Source: Thioalkalivibrio paradoxus ARh 1
Lineage (GTDB): Bacteria > Pseudomonadota > Gammaproteobacteria > Ectothiorhodospirales > Ectothiorhodospiraceae
Assembly: GCF_000227685.2 (NCBI RefSeq)
Contig: NZ_CP007029.1
Span: 1,586,501-1,650,500, forward strand
DNA: 64,000 nt
Reading direction: 5' to 3'
In this document: piece by piece, positions 27,088 to 35,305 of the stretch
Position numbering within the stretch: position 1 is the stretch's first letter
Layout of the letters: every line of letters begins with the position of its first letter
The notes under the pieces: model-generated
What the model was told of the DNA's origin: nothing
What the model saw: the letters and a program-made list of their open reading frames with translations, nothing else
Database searches by the model: none
Program-made: the position numbers and the translations under genes

Positions 27088-27111
27088 CAGTTTCGCAGCA
27101 GACGCTATCAT
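27084..27111 (+). promoter_or_regulatory. Sigma-70 promoter of tRNA-Gly
   Basis: TTGACA (27084-27089), a 16-bp spacer and TATCAT (27106-27111), followed by a G/C-rich start region. The predicted start near 27118 is eight bases before the tRNA. As at tRNA-Ala, the -35 box contains the stop codon of the preceding gene. Confidence 0.8.
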
Positions 27112-27125
27112 TGCGGGCCTGTCGG

Positions 27126-27201
<76 letters not shown>

Positions 27202-27211
27202 GTATCTTCCC

Positions 27212-27239
27212 AACCCCGGGTCACCGGGGTTTTCTGTTT
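27212..27239 (+). terminator. Terminator between tRNA-Gly and tRNA-Cys
   Basis: An 8-bp perfect stem AACCCCGG/CCGGGGTT with a 4-base loop, followed by TTCTGTTT. It begins ten bases after the tRNA-Gly CCA and would end most of that transcript before tRNA-Cys. Confidence 0.75.
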
Positions 27240-27278
27240 CCGGCGCGACCTGCATGCGCCGCGACGACACAGCACCCT

Positions 27279-27352
27279 GGCTGGGTGGCAGAGTGGTTAT
27301 GCAGCGGCCTGCAAAGCCGTGTACGCCGGTTCGATTCCGACCCCAGCCTCCA
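27279..27352 (+). tRNA. tRNA-Cys (anticodon GCA)
   Basis: A 74-nt tRNA with acceptor GGCTGGG/CCCAGCC and CCA encoded. The anticodon loop CTGCAAA gives GCA. No strong promoter of its own is visible, so it may depend on read-through of the hairpin at 27212-27239. The tRNA-Leu gene that follows in enterics is absent. Confidence 0.93.
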
Positions 27353-27543
27353 TCTTCTTGTACGACGCTGCCGATGCCGCAGATTCCGTAGACTGTGCCG
27401 ACAGGCTAGGCACCCGGCACCGGTTTGCCTGGGGCGTATGAGGCTGGCCTTGGCGCCCGCCGGTGCTGTCCATGTCGGCGCCACCTGCACGATTGCCAGC
27501 ACGCGCTCGATGATCGCGCCGGGGAACGGACCCGAACGCTCCC

Positions 27544-28584
27544 ATGAGCCCTGAAATCTCGGTCATCATCCCGGTCTACAACGCCGAAAGCTCCCTGGAG
27601 GCGTGTCTGGACTCGGTGCTGAAACAGACTTGCCGCGAATTCGAGGTGATCGCGGTGAACGACGGTTCGACCGACCGCAGTGGTGCGATCCTCGACGCCA
27701 TCGCCCGCTCGAACGCGCGCCTGCGCGTGCTGCATCGCCCAAACAGGGGATTATCGGCGGCGCGGAATGCGGGTATCTGCATGGCCCGGGGCCGGTACCT
27801 GGGTTTCGTGGATGCGGACGACTTCATTGATCCCACGATGTACGAATCCCTGTGGGCGGTGGCCCGACATGACGATGCAGACGTCGTCAAGTGCGGTTAC
27901 CGCGTGCTTGAGCCCGGCAGGACGCCCCGGGTCGTTCAACGGCCGCAATCCGGGCGGATTGCGTGGACCGGCGGGAGACCCGCGGTGCTGGCGTACCTGG
28001 CGAACGGCATCGACACGGTCGTCTGGGACGGACTGTATGCGAGGTATCTCTTCCGAACGATACGGTTTCCGGAAGGGCGTATTCACGAGGACACCTTCAC
28101 CACGCCGCTCCTGCTGAATGCCGCGCGGCGGGTGGTGTTGCTGGACGCTGCGCTGTACAACCACCGCAAGTGCCCCGGGAGCATCACGGGGTCGTTCTCG
28201 ATCCGCCGCCTGGACGAAGTCTGGGCGCGGGTGCAGTTGTGGCGGACCCTCGAAGGTGGTGCGGTACCGGGCAGGCTGCGAGACGCCATCGACCTCCAGG
28301 TCGCGAGGAGCATCAGCCGCAACCTACGGCTGGCGTATGCCGGCGGCGGGATGGCCGGGCTGGCCGAGGCGTGCGACGCGCTGGGAGGAGTGATCCCGAG
28401 CACCGAACTGCTGCGCGTTGCCCGCAACCGAACGATCAACGTGCAGGCCAGGCTGTTCCTGCGTGGGGTACTTGCCGGGCCGCTGGCCGCCGCGACCCTA
28501 CTCCAGCTCGACCGGCCCTGGCAGGCCTACCGGCGCGCACGCGATGCGTTCCTCGCCGGAAACGCGTGCCCCAATGCGCCCTGA
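27544..28584 (+). CDS. Family 2 glycosyltransferase
   Basis: A 346-residue GT-A fold enzyme. The N-terminus has SVIIPVYNAE, then VNDGSTDRS with the nucleotide-binding acidic residues, RNAG, and a DADD metal-binding motif at about residues 97-100. The C-terminal half has a conserved EDTFTTPLL segment (acceptor region) and no membrane helices. It probably adds a sugar to a surface polysaccharide or glycoconjugate; the donor and acceptor are unknown. It stands alone after the tRNA cluster and converges on the AlkP-like gene. Confidence 0.85.
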   Translation: MSPEISVIIPVYNAESSLEACLDSVLKQTCREFEVIAVNDGSTDRSGAILDAIARSNARLRVLHRPNRGLSAARNAGICMARGRYLGFVDADDFIDPTMYESLWAVARHDDADVVKCGYRVLEPGRTPRVVQRPQSGRIAWTGGRPAVLAYLANGIDTVVWDGLYARYLFRTIRFPEGRIHEDTFTTPLLLNAARRVVLLDAALYNHRKCPGSITGSFSIRRLDEVWARVQLWRTLEGGAVPGRLRDAIDLQVARSISRNLRLAYAGGGMAGLAEACDALGGVIPSTELLRVARNRTINVQARLFLRGVLAGPLAAATLLQLDRPWQAYRRARDAFLAGNACPNAP

Positions 28585-28685
28585 GGTGGCTCCCTGGCGT
28601 GCGTCCGACCGCTGGCTCGGTGGATGGCCCAAGGGGGAAGCCGTGCCATCGTATTGGCAGGGAATCAGCCGACCCTGCTTTCCCG

Positions 28686-30278
28686 CTACGGTCTGGATTG
28701 GGTGATGGCCTGACCACTGTGCCCGGGTGGGTAGGCTTGGCCCAGCAGGTGGAAGATCGTTGGAACGATGTCGAAAGCACTGCGACGCCCGCGCCGCGGC
28801 GCTATGCCCGGCCAGTCTATGTACGCAAATCCGCGCTCGCCCGTGTGTCCGCCAGTACGTCGGAACGGGTAGGGTCCGATCCGTCCCGCGGTCGGATGAT
28901 CGAAACCGAGTGGTGTTTCGTTCCATTGGATGAACAGATCCGGTTCGAAATCGGACCGCAACAGTGGATCCGAACGGGGGAACCAGATTTCCTCCACCAC
29001 TGGCAGCCCGGTGATGGCGCAACGGGTTCGGTGCAACGCGTCGACGACCCCATCGCGAACCGCCTCGAATTGCGCGATAGGAACCCGTCCGGACCGTTCT
29101 CGGCCAGCAAGATTGAGGCGGATCTGGCCATCGTAGAACGCGGGAAAAGCAAAAGCGGGCATGTGTTCCCAGAACGGCTGGTAACGCGCGGCGGGCATCC
29201 ATTCGAGCGCGTCCGGGCGGTGGGCGTCCGATCGGGAACGCCCGAGCCGGCCCTGAATCCGCCTGCGCAGCCGAGCCAGGCGGCTGAACGAACCGGAAAC
29301 CGGCTGCGCCGGCACCAGAGTGTTCATGGCCTGATGCCAGCTCTGGTCCGGCTCCAGCAGCGGAATGCCGTTGTCCAGGTGGTTTGGCCAGACCGGAGTG
29401 GCGGCATGCGGCTGGCCGAACGCGAGCCGATACATCAGTTCGGGCAGCAGCGCCATCGCTGCAACGTCGGCCTGGTTGGCACCCATCCCGTGCATCGCGA
29501 AGACCATCATTCCGGCGTCGGGTGCCATCCGCTGAAGATCACCGCAGAGGCGGTCGATTTCGCGATAGATCTCACGCATCGCGCGCCCGGCCGGTGCCCC
29601 CGAAGGCAGCCCGTGCAACGGATGGTCAGGATCGACGCCGTGCCAGAACTGCTCGATCGCCGAATGCGATTCGCTGATCGTTACCAGCGCGAGATCCCAG
29701 TCCGGCAAGCGTTCGTGCAGCAGCCAACGCGCCGCGCGGGATCGCTGCCGCACCGCCTCCGCCAGTGCGCGGCCGGCCTCGAGGGTGCGGTCTTGCGAGG
29801 GCCAGGTGAAGCCGTAGATCCAGGGTTTCGCGGCGTACGGACCGAAGCGGTGCAGGAGCTCCCGGTCGAGCCCGAGTGGCTTTCCGTGCGCAGCGACCCC
29901 TGGATCGTGTGCGCCCCAGTTCGTGACCCCGCGGGCGGATGTGCGCGACAGGTCGAAATACGGGGGGTCGAAGACCACCATCCGGGCATCGAGCGCCGCA
30001 AAGATGGGCGCCGACCGGGTCGGTTCCTGGCACACGGTGTAGGTTTGCGGGTCAAAACGCACCGCGGACCAGCGGCCCCCCTCGTCGGGTGCACGACCCG
30101 TCGCGACCTGCTCCCACGCCAGACCGGTCGCGCGTGCCCGACCATGATCGATATCGAACACAGCACCGTTCGCCGCCAGCGCCTGCAGGTGCGGTAGTTC
30201 GCCGGCCGCCATCATTGCCTCGGCGAGCGAGATCTCGAACCCGTCCAGCCCGATGACAAGTAACCGGGAGGGGGTCAT
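28686..30278 (-). CDS. Alkaline-phosphatase-superfamily phosphohydrolase/phosphomutase
   Basis: A 530-residue protein of the type I phosphodiesterase/AlkP-like group. It starts RLLVIGLDGFE with the first metal-binding aspartate and has a possible nucleophile region VATGRAPDE. A second acidic/His site follows around VFAMHGMGANQAD, and PTIFHLLGQ is near the end. No signal peptide is visible, so it is probably cytoplasmic. ATG 30278 begins the conserved strand. Its neighbour is a glycosyltransferase on the other strand, and the substrate may be a nucleotide-sugar or glycan phosphate. That link is inference. Confidence 0.65.
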   Translation of the reverse strand: MTPSRLLVIGLDGFEISLAEAMMAAGELPHLQALAANGAVFDIDHGRARATGLAWEQVATGRAPDEGGRWSAVRFDPQTYTVCQEPTRSAPIFAALDARMVVFDPPYFDLSRTSARGVTNWGAHDPGVAAHGKPLGLDRELLHRFGPYAAKPWIYGFTWPSQDRTLEAGRALAEAVRQRSRAARWLLHERLPDWDLALVTISESHSAIEQFWHGVDPDHPLHGLPSGAPAGRAMREIYREIDRLCGDLQRMAPDAGMMVFAMHGMGANQADVAAMALLPELMYRLAFGQPHAATPVWPNHLDNGIPLLEPDQSWHQAMNTLVPAQPVSGSFSRLARLRRRIQGRLGRSRSDAHRPDALEWMPAARYQPFWEHMPAFAFPAFYDGQIRLNLAGRERSGRVPIAQFEAVRDGVVDALHRTRCAITGLPVVEEIWFPRSDPLLRSDFEPDLFIQWNETPLGFDHPTAGRIGPYPFRRTGGHTGERGFAYIDWPGIAPRRGRRSAFDIVPTIFHLLGQAYPPGHSGQAITQSRP

Positions 30279-30467
30279 AGCGAGTGCGGGCACCAGTCCA
30301 TCAAAGTACTGTCGCACAGGCCTAAGAGGCGGGCAACGCAGCTGCGAGGCGCGCGTTCCCAATCGCCTGCCCGGTGGTTCCGGTGAAGCTCCGATTTTGC
30401 ATCGGGGGTGATGCCCGCAGGTGCGATGAGTGCAATTGCATGCACCGCAACCGAGCAAGGCCCGACC

Positions 30468-30735
30468 ATGCCATCCAGCACCATCACCGTCCGCGCGGAT
30501 CCGGCAATCTCGAAGAAAATCGGCGAGCTCGCCAAGGCCATGGACCGCTCATGTAACTGGGTGAGCGAGGAAGCCCTCAAGCAATATATCGCCAGCCAGG
30601 CTTGGCAGATGCCAGGGCATCGAGCAGGCGCAGGCCTCGCTCGCCCGGGGCGAAGCAATCCCCTTCGACGAGGTTGTGCAGGAGATCGAAGCGCTCATCG
30701 ACGAGAAAACCAAGGCACATGTGAACAACAGATGA
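30468..30735 (+). pseudogene. Ribbon-helix-helix antitoxin with a one-base frameshift
   Basis: The first 48 codons encode a CopG/RHH-type N-terminus (SSTITVRADPAISKKIGELA...). After AWQ at 30608 the frame reads nonsense. A shift of one base near 30609-30613 restores QGIEQAQASLARGEAIPF and a typical C-terminus ending HVNNR at TGA 30733-30735, which overlaps the toxin ATG as ATGA. One inserted base therefore breaks the antitoxin. The broken frame also happens to be in phase with the toxin, so a fused 176-codon reading frame (30468-30998) exists. Sequencing error is the alternative. Confidence 0.7.
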
Positions 30736-30998
30736 AAGTCGTTCTGTCGCTCCAGGCCCGCGAGGACCTTCGGGATGTCCTCGGCTACATCGTCGAGGAT
30801 ACCCCCCGCGCAGCCCGATCGGTCCTCGCCCGGATCAGGGAGCGTGTCGAGGAACTCCAACGGTATCCGCACATCGGCCGGCCTGGGCGGGTGCCGGGCG
30901 CACGCGAGCTGGTCATCACCGGCACGCCGTACCTTGCCCCGTACCTGGCCGTCAACGACACCCTGCAGATCCTGCGCGCCTGCCACGGCGCCCGATAG
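30732..30998 (+). CDS. RelE/ParE-family toxin
   Basis: An 88-residue toxin of the RelE/ParE fold. It begins MKVVLSLQAREDLRDVLGYI and ends with the usual LQILRACHGAR strand. RelE members cleave mRNA on the ribosome and ParE members poison gyrase; the family cannot be split further from what I see. It overlaps the end of the intact-frame antitoxin by four bases. If the antitoxin is truly broken, toxicity must be lost, low, or neutralised by another source. Confidence 0.75.
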   Translation: MKVVLSLQAREDLRDVLGYIVEDTPRAARSVLARIRERVEELQRYPHIGRPGRVPGARELVITGTPYLAPYLAVNDTLQILRACHGAR

Positions 30999-31062
30999 TG
31001 GCCGGACCGTTTCTGGGCGCAGCCCCTTCTTCGGAACAAACAGCGAGCGCTGGCAAGTATTT

Positions 31063-32274
31063 TCAGAGGATCGGTGTGTGTTCCCGCAGCACGCGCAGGC
31101 TGTGCCGGGCGATCATCCGTTCCTCGTCGGTGGGAATGATCCAGACGCCAACCCGGCTGCGTTCGCTCTGGACTTGCTCGGCGTGCCTGCCGTTGGCGTC
31201 GCGATCGATGTCGACGCCCAGCCATTCGAGCCGTTCACAGATGCGTTCGCGCACCGGGCTGGCGTGTTCACCGATGCCGCCGGTGAACACGAGATGGTCC
31301 AGCCCGCCGAGCATGGCGACCAGCGCCCCGATCTCGCGGACAGCCCGATGGACGAAGACCGCAACGGCTTCCTCCGCAGCTGGTTCCCGGCTGTCGAGCA
31401 GGGTGCGCATATCACCGCTGATGCCGGAAATGCCGAGCAGCCCCGATTGTTCGTGGAGCAGGGCAGTGACGTCCTCCGGGCTCATCGCCTTTTCGCGCAG
31501 CAGATACAACACGGCACCGGGGTCCAGCGCGCCGCAGCGCGTGCTCATCGGCAGCCCGTCAAGTGCGGTGAAACCCATGGTCGTGGCGACGCTGACGCCG
31601 TCGCGGAGTGCGGCGAGGCTGGCGCCGCTGCCCAGGTGCGCGACGACGACCCTCCCGGTCTCGGCACGGCCCATGCGGCTGGCCAGTGACTCGGCGATGA
31701 ATTCGTAGGACAGGCCATGGAAACCGTAGCGCATCACGCCCTGTTCGGTGATCGCACGCGGCAGCGCGAGGCGACGCTCGACGGCCGACTGGGTATGATG
31801 AAACGCGGTGTCGAAGCACGCGATCTGAATCAGATCGGGCCGTGACCGGGCGAGAATCCGCATCGGCGCGATGTTGTGCGGCTGATGCAGGGGCGCCAGC
31901 GGCACCAGCGCCTGCAACTGCGTGATCACCTCGTCGGTGATCCGCACCGCGTCGGTGAAGGCCTGGCCACCGTGCACTACCCGATGACCGGCGGCATGCA
32001 GCGCCTGCCCACCCGGTTCGCGGTCCAGCCAGTCGAGCAGGAAGTCGAAGGCATCGTCCTGATCGAAACCCCGTGCGCCATTGGCCGGATCGCCCGACGC
32101 GATGGTCTTCCCGTCCGCGTCCTTCACCCGGAAACGCGGTGTTGCGTCGAGCCCGGTGATCTGGCCCCGCAGGCGGCGCGCGGGTTCGCGGTTTCCCGTT
32201 GCGTGGTCCACCGTGTACACGGCGAACTTGAGGCTCGAGGATCCGCTGTTCAGCACCAGAAGATCCCCCGGCAT
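31063..32274 (-). CDS. ackA: Acetate kinase
   Basis: A 403-residue ASKHA-fold kinase that interconverts acetyl-phosphate and ADP with acetate and ATP. It has the N-terminal LVLNSGSSSLKFAVY, then RVVHGG, the FDTAFHHT and RYGFHGLS segments, VVAHLGSGAS and the nucleotide-binding VFTGGIGEH. Length is normal. It is the last gene of a three-gene operon, starting two bases after the stop of the MaoC-Pta protein, which supplies its acyl-phosphate substrate. Propionate or butyrate could also be used. Confidence 0.94.
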   Translation of the reverse strand: MPGDLLVLNSGSSSLKFAVYTVDHATGNREPARRLRGQITGLDATPRFRVKDADGKTIASGDPANGARGFDQDDAFDFLLDWLDREPGGQALHAAGHRVVHGGQAFTDAVRITDEVITQLQALVPLAPLHQPHNIAPMRILARSRPDLIQIACFDTAFHHTQSAVERRLALPRAITEQGVMRYGFHGLSYEFIAESLASRMGRAETGRVVVAHLGSGASLAALRDGVSVATTMGFTALDGLPMSTRCGALDPGAVLYLLREKAMSPEDVTALLHEQSGLLGISGISGDMRTLLDSREPAAEEAVAVFVHRAVREIGALVAMLGGLDHLVFTGGIGEHASPVRERICERLEWLGVDIDRDANGRHAEQVQSERSRVGVWIIPTDEERMIARHSLRVLREHTPIL

Positions 32275-32276
32275 GT

Positions 32277-33683
32277 TCAGTCTCCGTCGATCCGGGTCTG
32301 GTAATCGGCGAGGAGCAATGCCAGCGCGCAGGAGGCCATGCGGGTGATCGCGTCGTCGGCGCGGCTGGTCAGCATGATCGGAACACGGGCGCCGACGACC
32401 ACGCCGGCACCGCTGGCATCGGCCAGGTAGGTCAGTTGTTTCACCAGCATGTTGGCGGCCTCGAGATCCGGCGCGACCAGGATGTCGGCGCGACCGGCGA
32501 CCTCGGACTCGATGCCCTTGGCGTGGGATGCGCTCTCCGAAATCGCATTGTCGAAGGCCAGCGGTCCGTCGAGGATTCCGCCCTGGATCTGCCCGCGCTG
32601 TGCCATCTTGCACAACGCCGCCGCCTCGACCGTGGACGCGATCCGGGGGTTCACGGTTTCGACCGCGGAAAGAATGGCGACCCGCGGGGTCTCGATCCTG
32701 ACCGCGCGCGCGAGCTCGATCGCGTTGCGGATGATGTCGGCCTTGTCCGCCAGCGACGGGTAGATGTTGATCGCCGCGTCGGTGATGAACAATGGCCGGG
32801 GGTAGGTCGGGACATCGAAAGCCATCACATGGCTCAGGCGCCGCTCGGTGCGCAGCCCCTTTTCCTTGTGCAGTGCGGCGTGCAGCAGTTCGTCGGTATG
32901 CAGGCTTCCCTTCATCAGCGCGCCGACCGCTCCCTCGCGCGCCAGCGCCACCGCGCGTTCGGCGGCGGCATGGCTGTGCCGGGTCGCGACGATCTCGTAT
33001 TCGGACAGGTCTGCCCCGGCTTCCTCGGCAACGTTGCGAATCCGCTCCTCGGGCCCGACGAACACCGGGACGATCAGCCCCCGGCGCGCGGCCTGCAGGG
33101 CACCGAGCATCGACTGGGTATCGACCGGATGCACGACGGCCGTGGGCAGGGGTTCCGGTCTCGAAGCGGCTTCGAGGAGTTCGTGCAGGTGCCTGCGCTC
33201 GGCCATGCGCACCCGGGGCATCACGGCTCTGGGTCGGCGCACCTTCTTCGTCGGGGCGAGGACATCGGCATCGCCCTCGATCACCGTCTTGCCCTCCTGG
33301 TTCTTGCACAGGCAGTGGAAGCGGATGCGGTGCTTCTCGTCGTTTTTTTCGGTGGCCTCGACCGTGACCGTCAGCACGTCGCCGAGAACCACCGGCGCCT
33401 TGAAGCGCAGCGTCTGGCCGAGATAGATCGTGCCCGGCCCAGGCAGCTCGGTCCCGAGCAAGGTGGAGATCAGCGCGCCGCCCCACATGCCGTGGGCGAT
33501 GATTTCCTGGAAACGGCTGCTCTTTGCGAAATCCTCGTCGACGTGGGCGGGATTCACATCCCCCGACATCACCGCGAACAGCTTGATGTCGTCCATGGTC
33601 AGGCGGCGCTCGAGGCGCGCGGTGTCGCCGATCTCGATTTCGTCGTAAGTGCGGTTCTCGATTTCCGTGTCGGAGGGTGACAT
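32277..33683 (-). CDS. Fusion of MaoC-type hydratase and phosphate acetyl/butyryltransferase
   Basis: A 468-residue two-domain protein. Residues 1-145 are a MaoC-like hot-dog domain with FAVMSGDVNPAHVDEDFA and HGMWGGAL (hydratase motif D-x4-H). Residues 165-468 are a Pta/Ptb domain (PTAVVHPVDTQSMLGAL, GALMKGSLHTDELLHA, PRPLFITDAAINIYP). Such fusions act on enoyl-CoA and convert acyl-CoA to acyl-phosphate for the kinase encoded next. ATG 33683 has AGAGG upstream and lies four bases after fabI. The acyl chain length used is not evident. Confidence 0.88.
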   Translation of the reverse strand: MSPSDTEIENRTYDEIEIGDTARLERRLTMDDIKLFAVMSGDVNPAHVDEDFAKSSRFQEIIAHGMWGGALISTLLGTELPGPGTIYLGQTLRFKAPVVLGDVLTVTVEATEKNDEKHRIRFHCLCKNQEGKTVIEGDADVLAPTKKVRRPRAVMPRVRMAERRHLHELLEAASRPEPLPTAVVHPVDTQSMLGALQAARRGLIVPVFVGPEERIRNVAEEAGADLSEYEIVATRHSHAAAERAVALAREGAVGALMKGSLHTDELLHAALHKEKGLRTERRLSHVMAFDVPTYPRPLFITDAAINIYPSLADKADIIRNAIELARAVRIETPRVAILSAVETVNPRIASTVEAAALCKMAQRGQIQGGILDGPLAFDNAISESASHAKGIESEVAGRADILVAPDLEAANMLVKQLTYLADASGAGVVVGARVPIMLTSRADDAITRMASCALALLLADYQTRIDGD

Positions 33684-33687
33684 CGTT

Positions 33688-34461
33688 TCAGCCTCTGATG
33701 TGCAGGCCGCCATCGACATAGGTGGTGACACCAGTGATCGAGCGCGCGGCGTCGCTGACGAGGAATGCGGCGGTTTCGCCGATGTCGTCGATGCTGACCA
33801 GCCTGCGCGTCGGTGAACGCTCCCCGGCTTCGGCCAGTAGTTGATCGAAGTCGCGGATCCCCGAAGCGGCTCGGGTCGCAACCGGGCCGGGGGAGATCGC
33901 ATGCACCCGGATTCCTTCCGGGCCGAGTTCGGCGGCCATGTAGCGCACCGAAGATTCCAGCGCGGCTTTCACCGGGCCCATGATGCCGTAGTTGTCGATG
34001 ACCTTCTCGGCACCGTGATAGCTCATCGTGATCAGGCAGCCGCCATCCTGCATCAATGGTTCGGCGAGTTTCGCCATGCGCATGAACGAGTGGCAGGAGA
34101 TGTCCATCGCGAGCAGAAAACCCTCGCGGCTCGAGTCGACCACGCGGCCATGGAGATCATCCCGGGGCGCGAAGGCGACCGAGTGGATCAGGAAGTCCAG
34201 CTTGCCCCAGCGCTCGGCGGCAGCGCCGAACAGTGCCGCGGTCTGCGCGTCATCGCGCACGTCGCACAGCAGTAGCGGGGCGTCGCCGAGCTGTTCGGCC
34301 AGCGGGCGGACATGGGGTTCACCTTTGGGGTGTCCGTAGCCGAGGATCAGGTCGGCCCCGGCGCGATGCAGCGCGCGGGCGCAGCCGAACGCGATGCTGT
34401 CGGCATTGGCGAGACCGGTGACGACACCGGTCTTGCCTTTCAGACTGTGTGGCTGGTTCAT
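33688..34461 (-). CDS. fabI: Enoyl-ACP reductase (NADH type)
   Basis: A 257-residue short-chain dehydrogenase of the FabI group, which reduces the enoyl-ACP double bond in fatty-acid elongation. It has GLANADSIAFGCARAL for cofactor binding, an active-site Tyr-x6-Lys in YGIMGPVKAALE, and the terminal TYVDGG. GGAGG precedes the ATG at a suitable distance. It heads the operon with the MaoC-Pta protein and acetate kinase. This may be a paralogue devoted to acyl-phosphate metabolism rather than the only FabI; that is inference. Confidence 0.88.
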   Translation of the reverse strand: MNQPHSLKGKTGVVTGLANADSIAFGCARALHRAGADLILGYGHPKGEPHVRPLAEQLGDAPLLLCDVRDDAQTAALFGAAAERWGKLDFLIHSVAFAPRDDLHGRVVDSSREGFLLAMDISCHSFMRMAKLAEPLMQDGGCLITMSYHGAEKVIDNYGIMGPVKAALESSVRYMAAELGPEGIRVHAISPGPVATRAASGIRDFDQLLAEAGERSPTRRLVSIDDIGETAAFLVSDAARSITGVTTYVDGGLHIRG

Positions 34462-34624
34462 TACTGCCCTCCCGGGGAAGTGACCGGGACCCGCTGGCGG
34501 CCTTGGTCGATGCCGCGCTGCACCATGAGTCTAGCAAAACCGCTGGCGGACCGGGGTCGGGCGCAGCAGGCGCCGGTTTCGCCCGCCAGGTGCTTGAAGT
34601 GGGTGCGAGAGGAGGTATCTACAA

Positions 34625-35016
34625 ATGAGCGCACACCTGCAGATCATCGAACGGGACGGCCAGCCGGAGTATGCGGTTGTACCCATCGAGACGTACCGCC
34701 GGCTCGTGGAACTGGCCGAGGACATGGAGGCCATTCGCGCCTACGATCGAGCGATGGCAGAGATCGACCGGGGCGAGGACGAGGTCGCCCCCAACGACGT
34801 GGCGGCCTGGTTGCAGGCGGGTGATCTCCACCGCTGAGAGTCTGGCGTGAGCATCGCGGCCTGACCCAGGAAGAGCTGGCAGAGGCGGCTGGGGTGGGAG
34901 AGTCCTACCTCTCGCAGATCGAGGCCGGGAACAAGACCGGCGCCGTGCGGGTACTGCGGGCGCCCGTCCGAACGTTCGCGGTGGACATTGGAGACCTGAT
35001 TTCGCCGGCGCGGTAG
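34625..35016 (+). pseudogene. Antitoxin with C-terminal XRE helix-turn-helix, split by a frameshift
   Basis: The first part (34625-34837, 70 codons, with AGGAGG upstream) resembles antitoxins having a Phd/YefM-like start: YAVVPIETYRRLVELAED. It stops at TGA 34835-34837. One base later in frame the sequence continues as LRVWREHRGLTQEELAEAAG...YLSQIEAGNKTGAVRVLRA, a clear XRE domain ending at TAG 35014-35016. A single missing base after GDLHP accounts for the split. Intact relatives are single proteins of about 130 residues. No toxin partner is adjacent. A partial copy lies at 38493. Confidence 0.6.
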
Positions 35017-35305
35017 CCGAACGCCACGGACGCGGGGGGCAGTCCTTGCGGCAGTGTCAGGTTGCCCGGCACTGTCGGGAGAGCAAAAAAATCGCGGTGC
35101 CGTTCAACGTGCAAGAACTACGTGGAACTAGTGGATGGTACTCGCCATGGTGGTCTCATGCCTTGGCGTGTCGTCCACGATTCCGTAGACGTACGACTGC
35201 ATCCAGTTGCGGATGAGCGACGTATCGATGGGTGCGCGGCGATGACGCTGCGCCGGGTCCGTCTCGATGGCGGCCCGGAACTCAAATCCAGATCGGAGAC
35301 CCATC

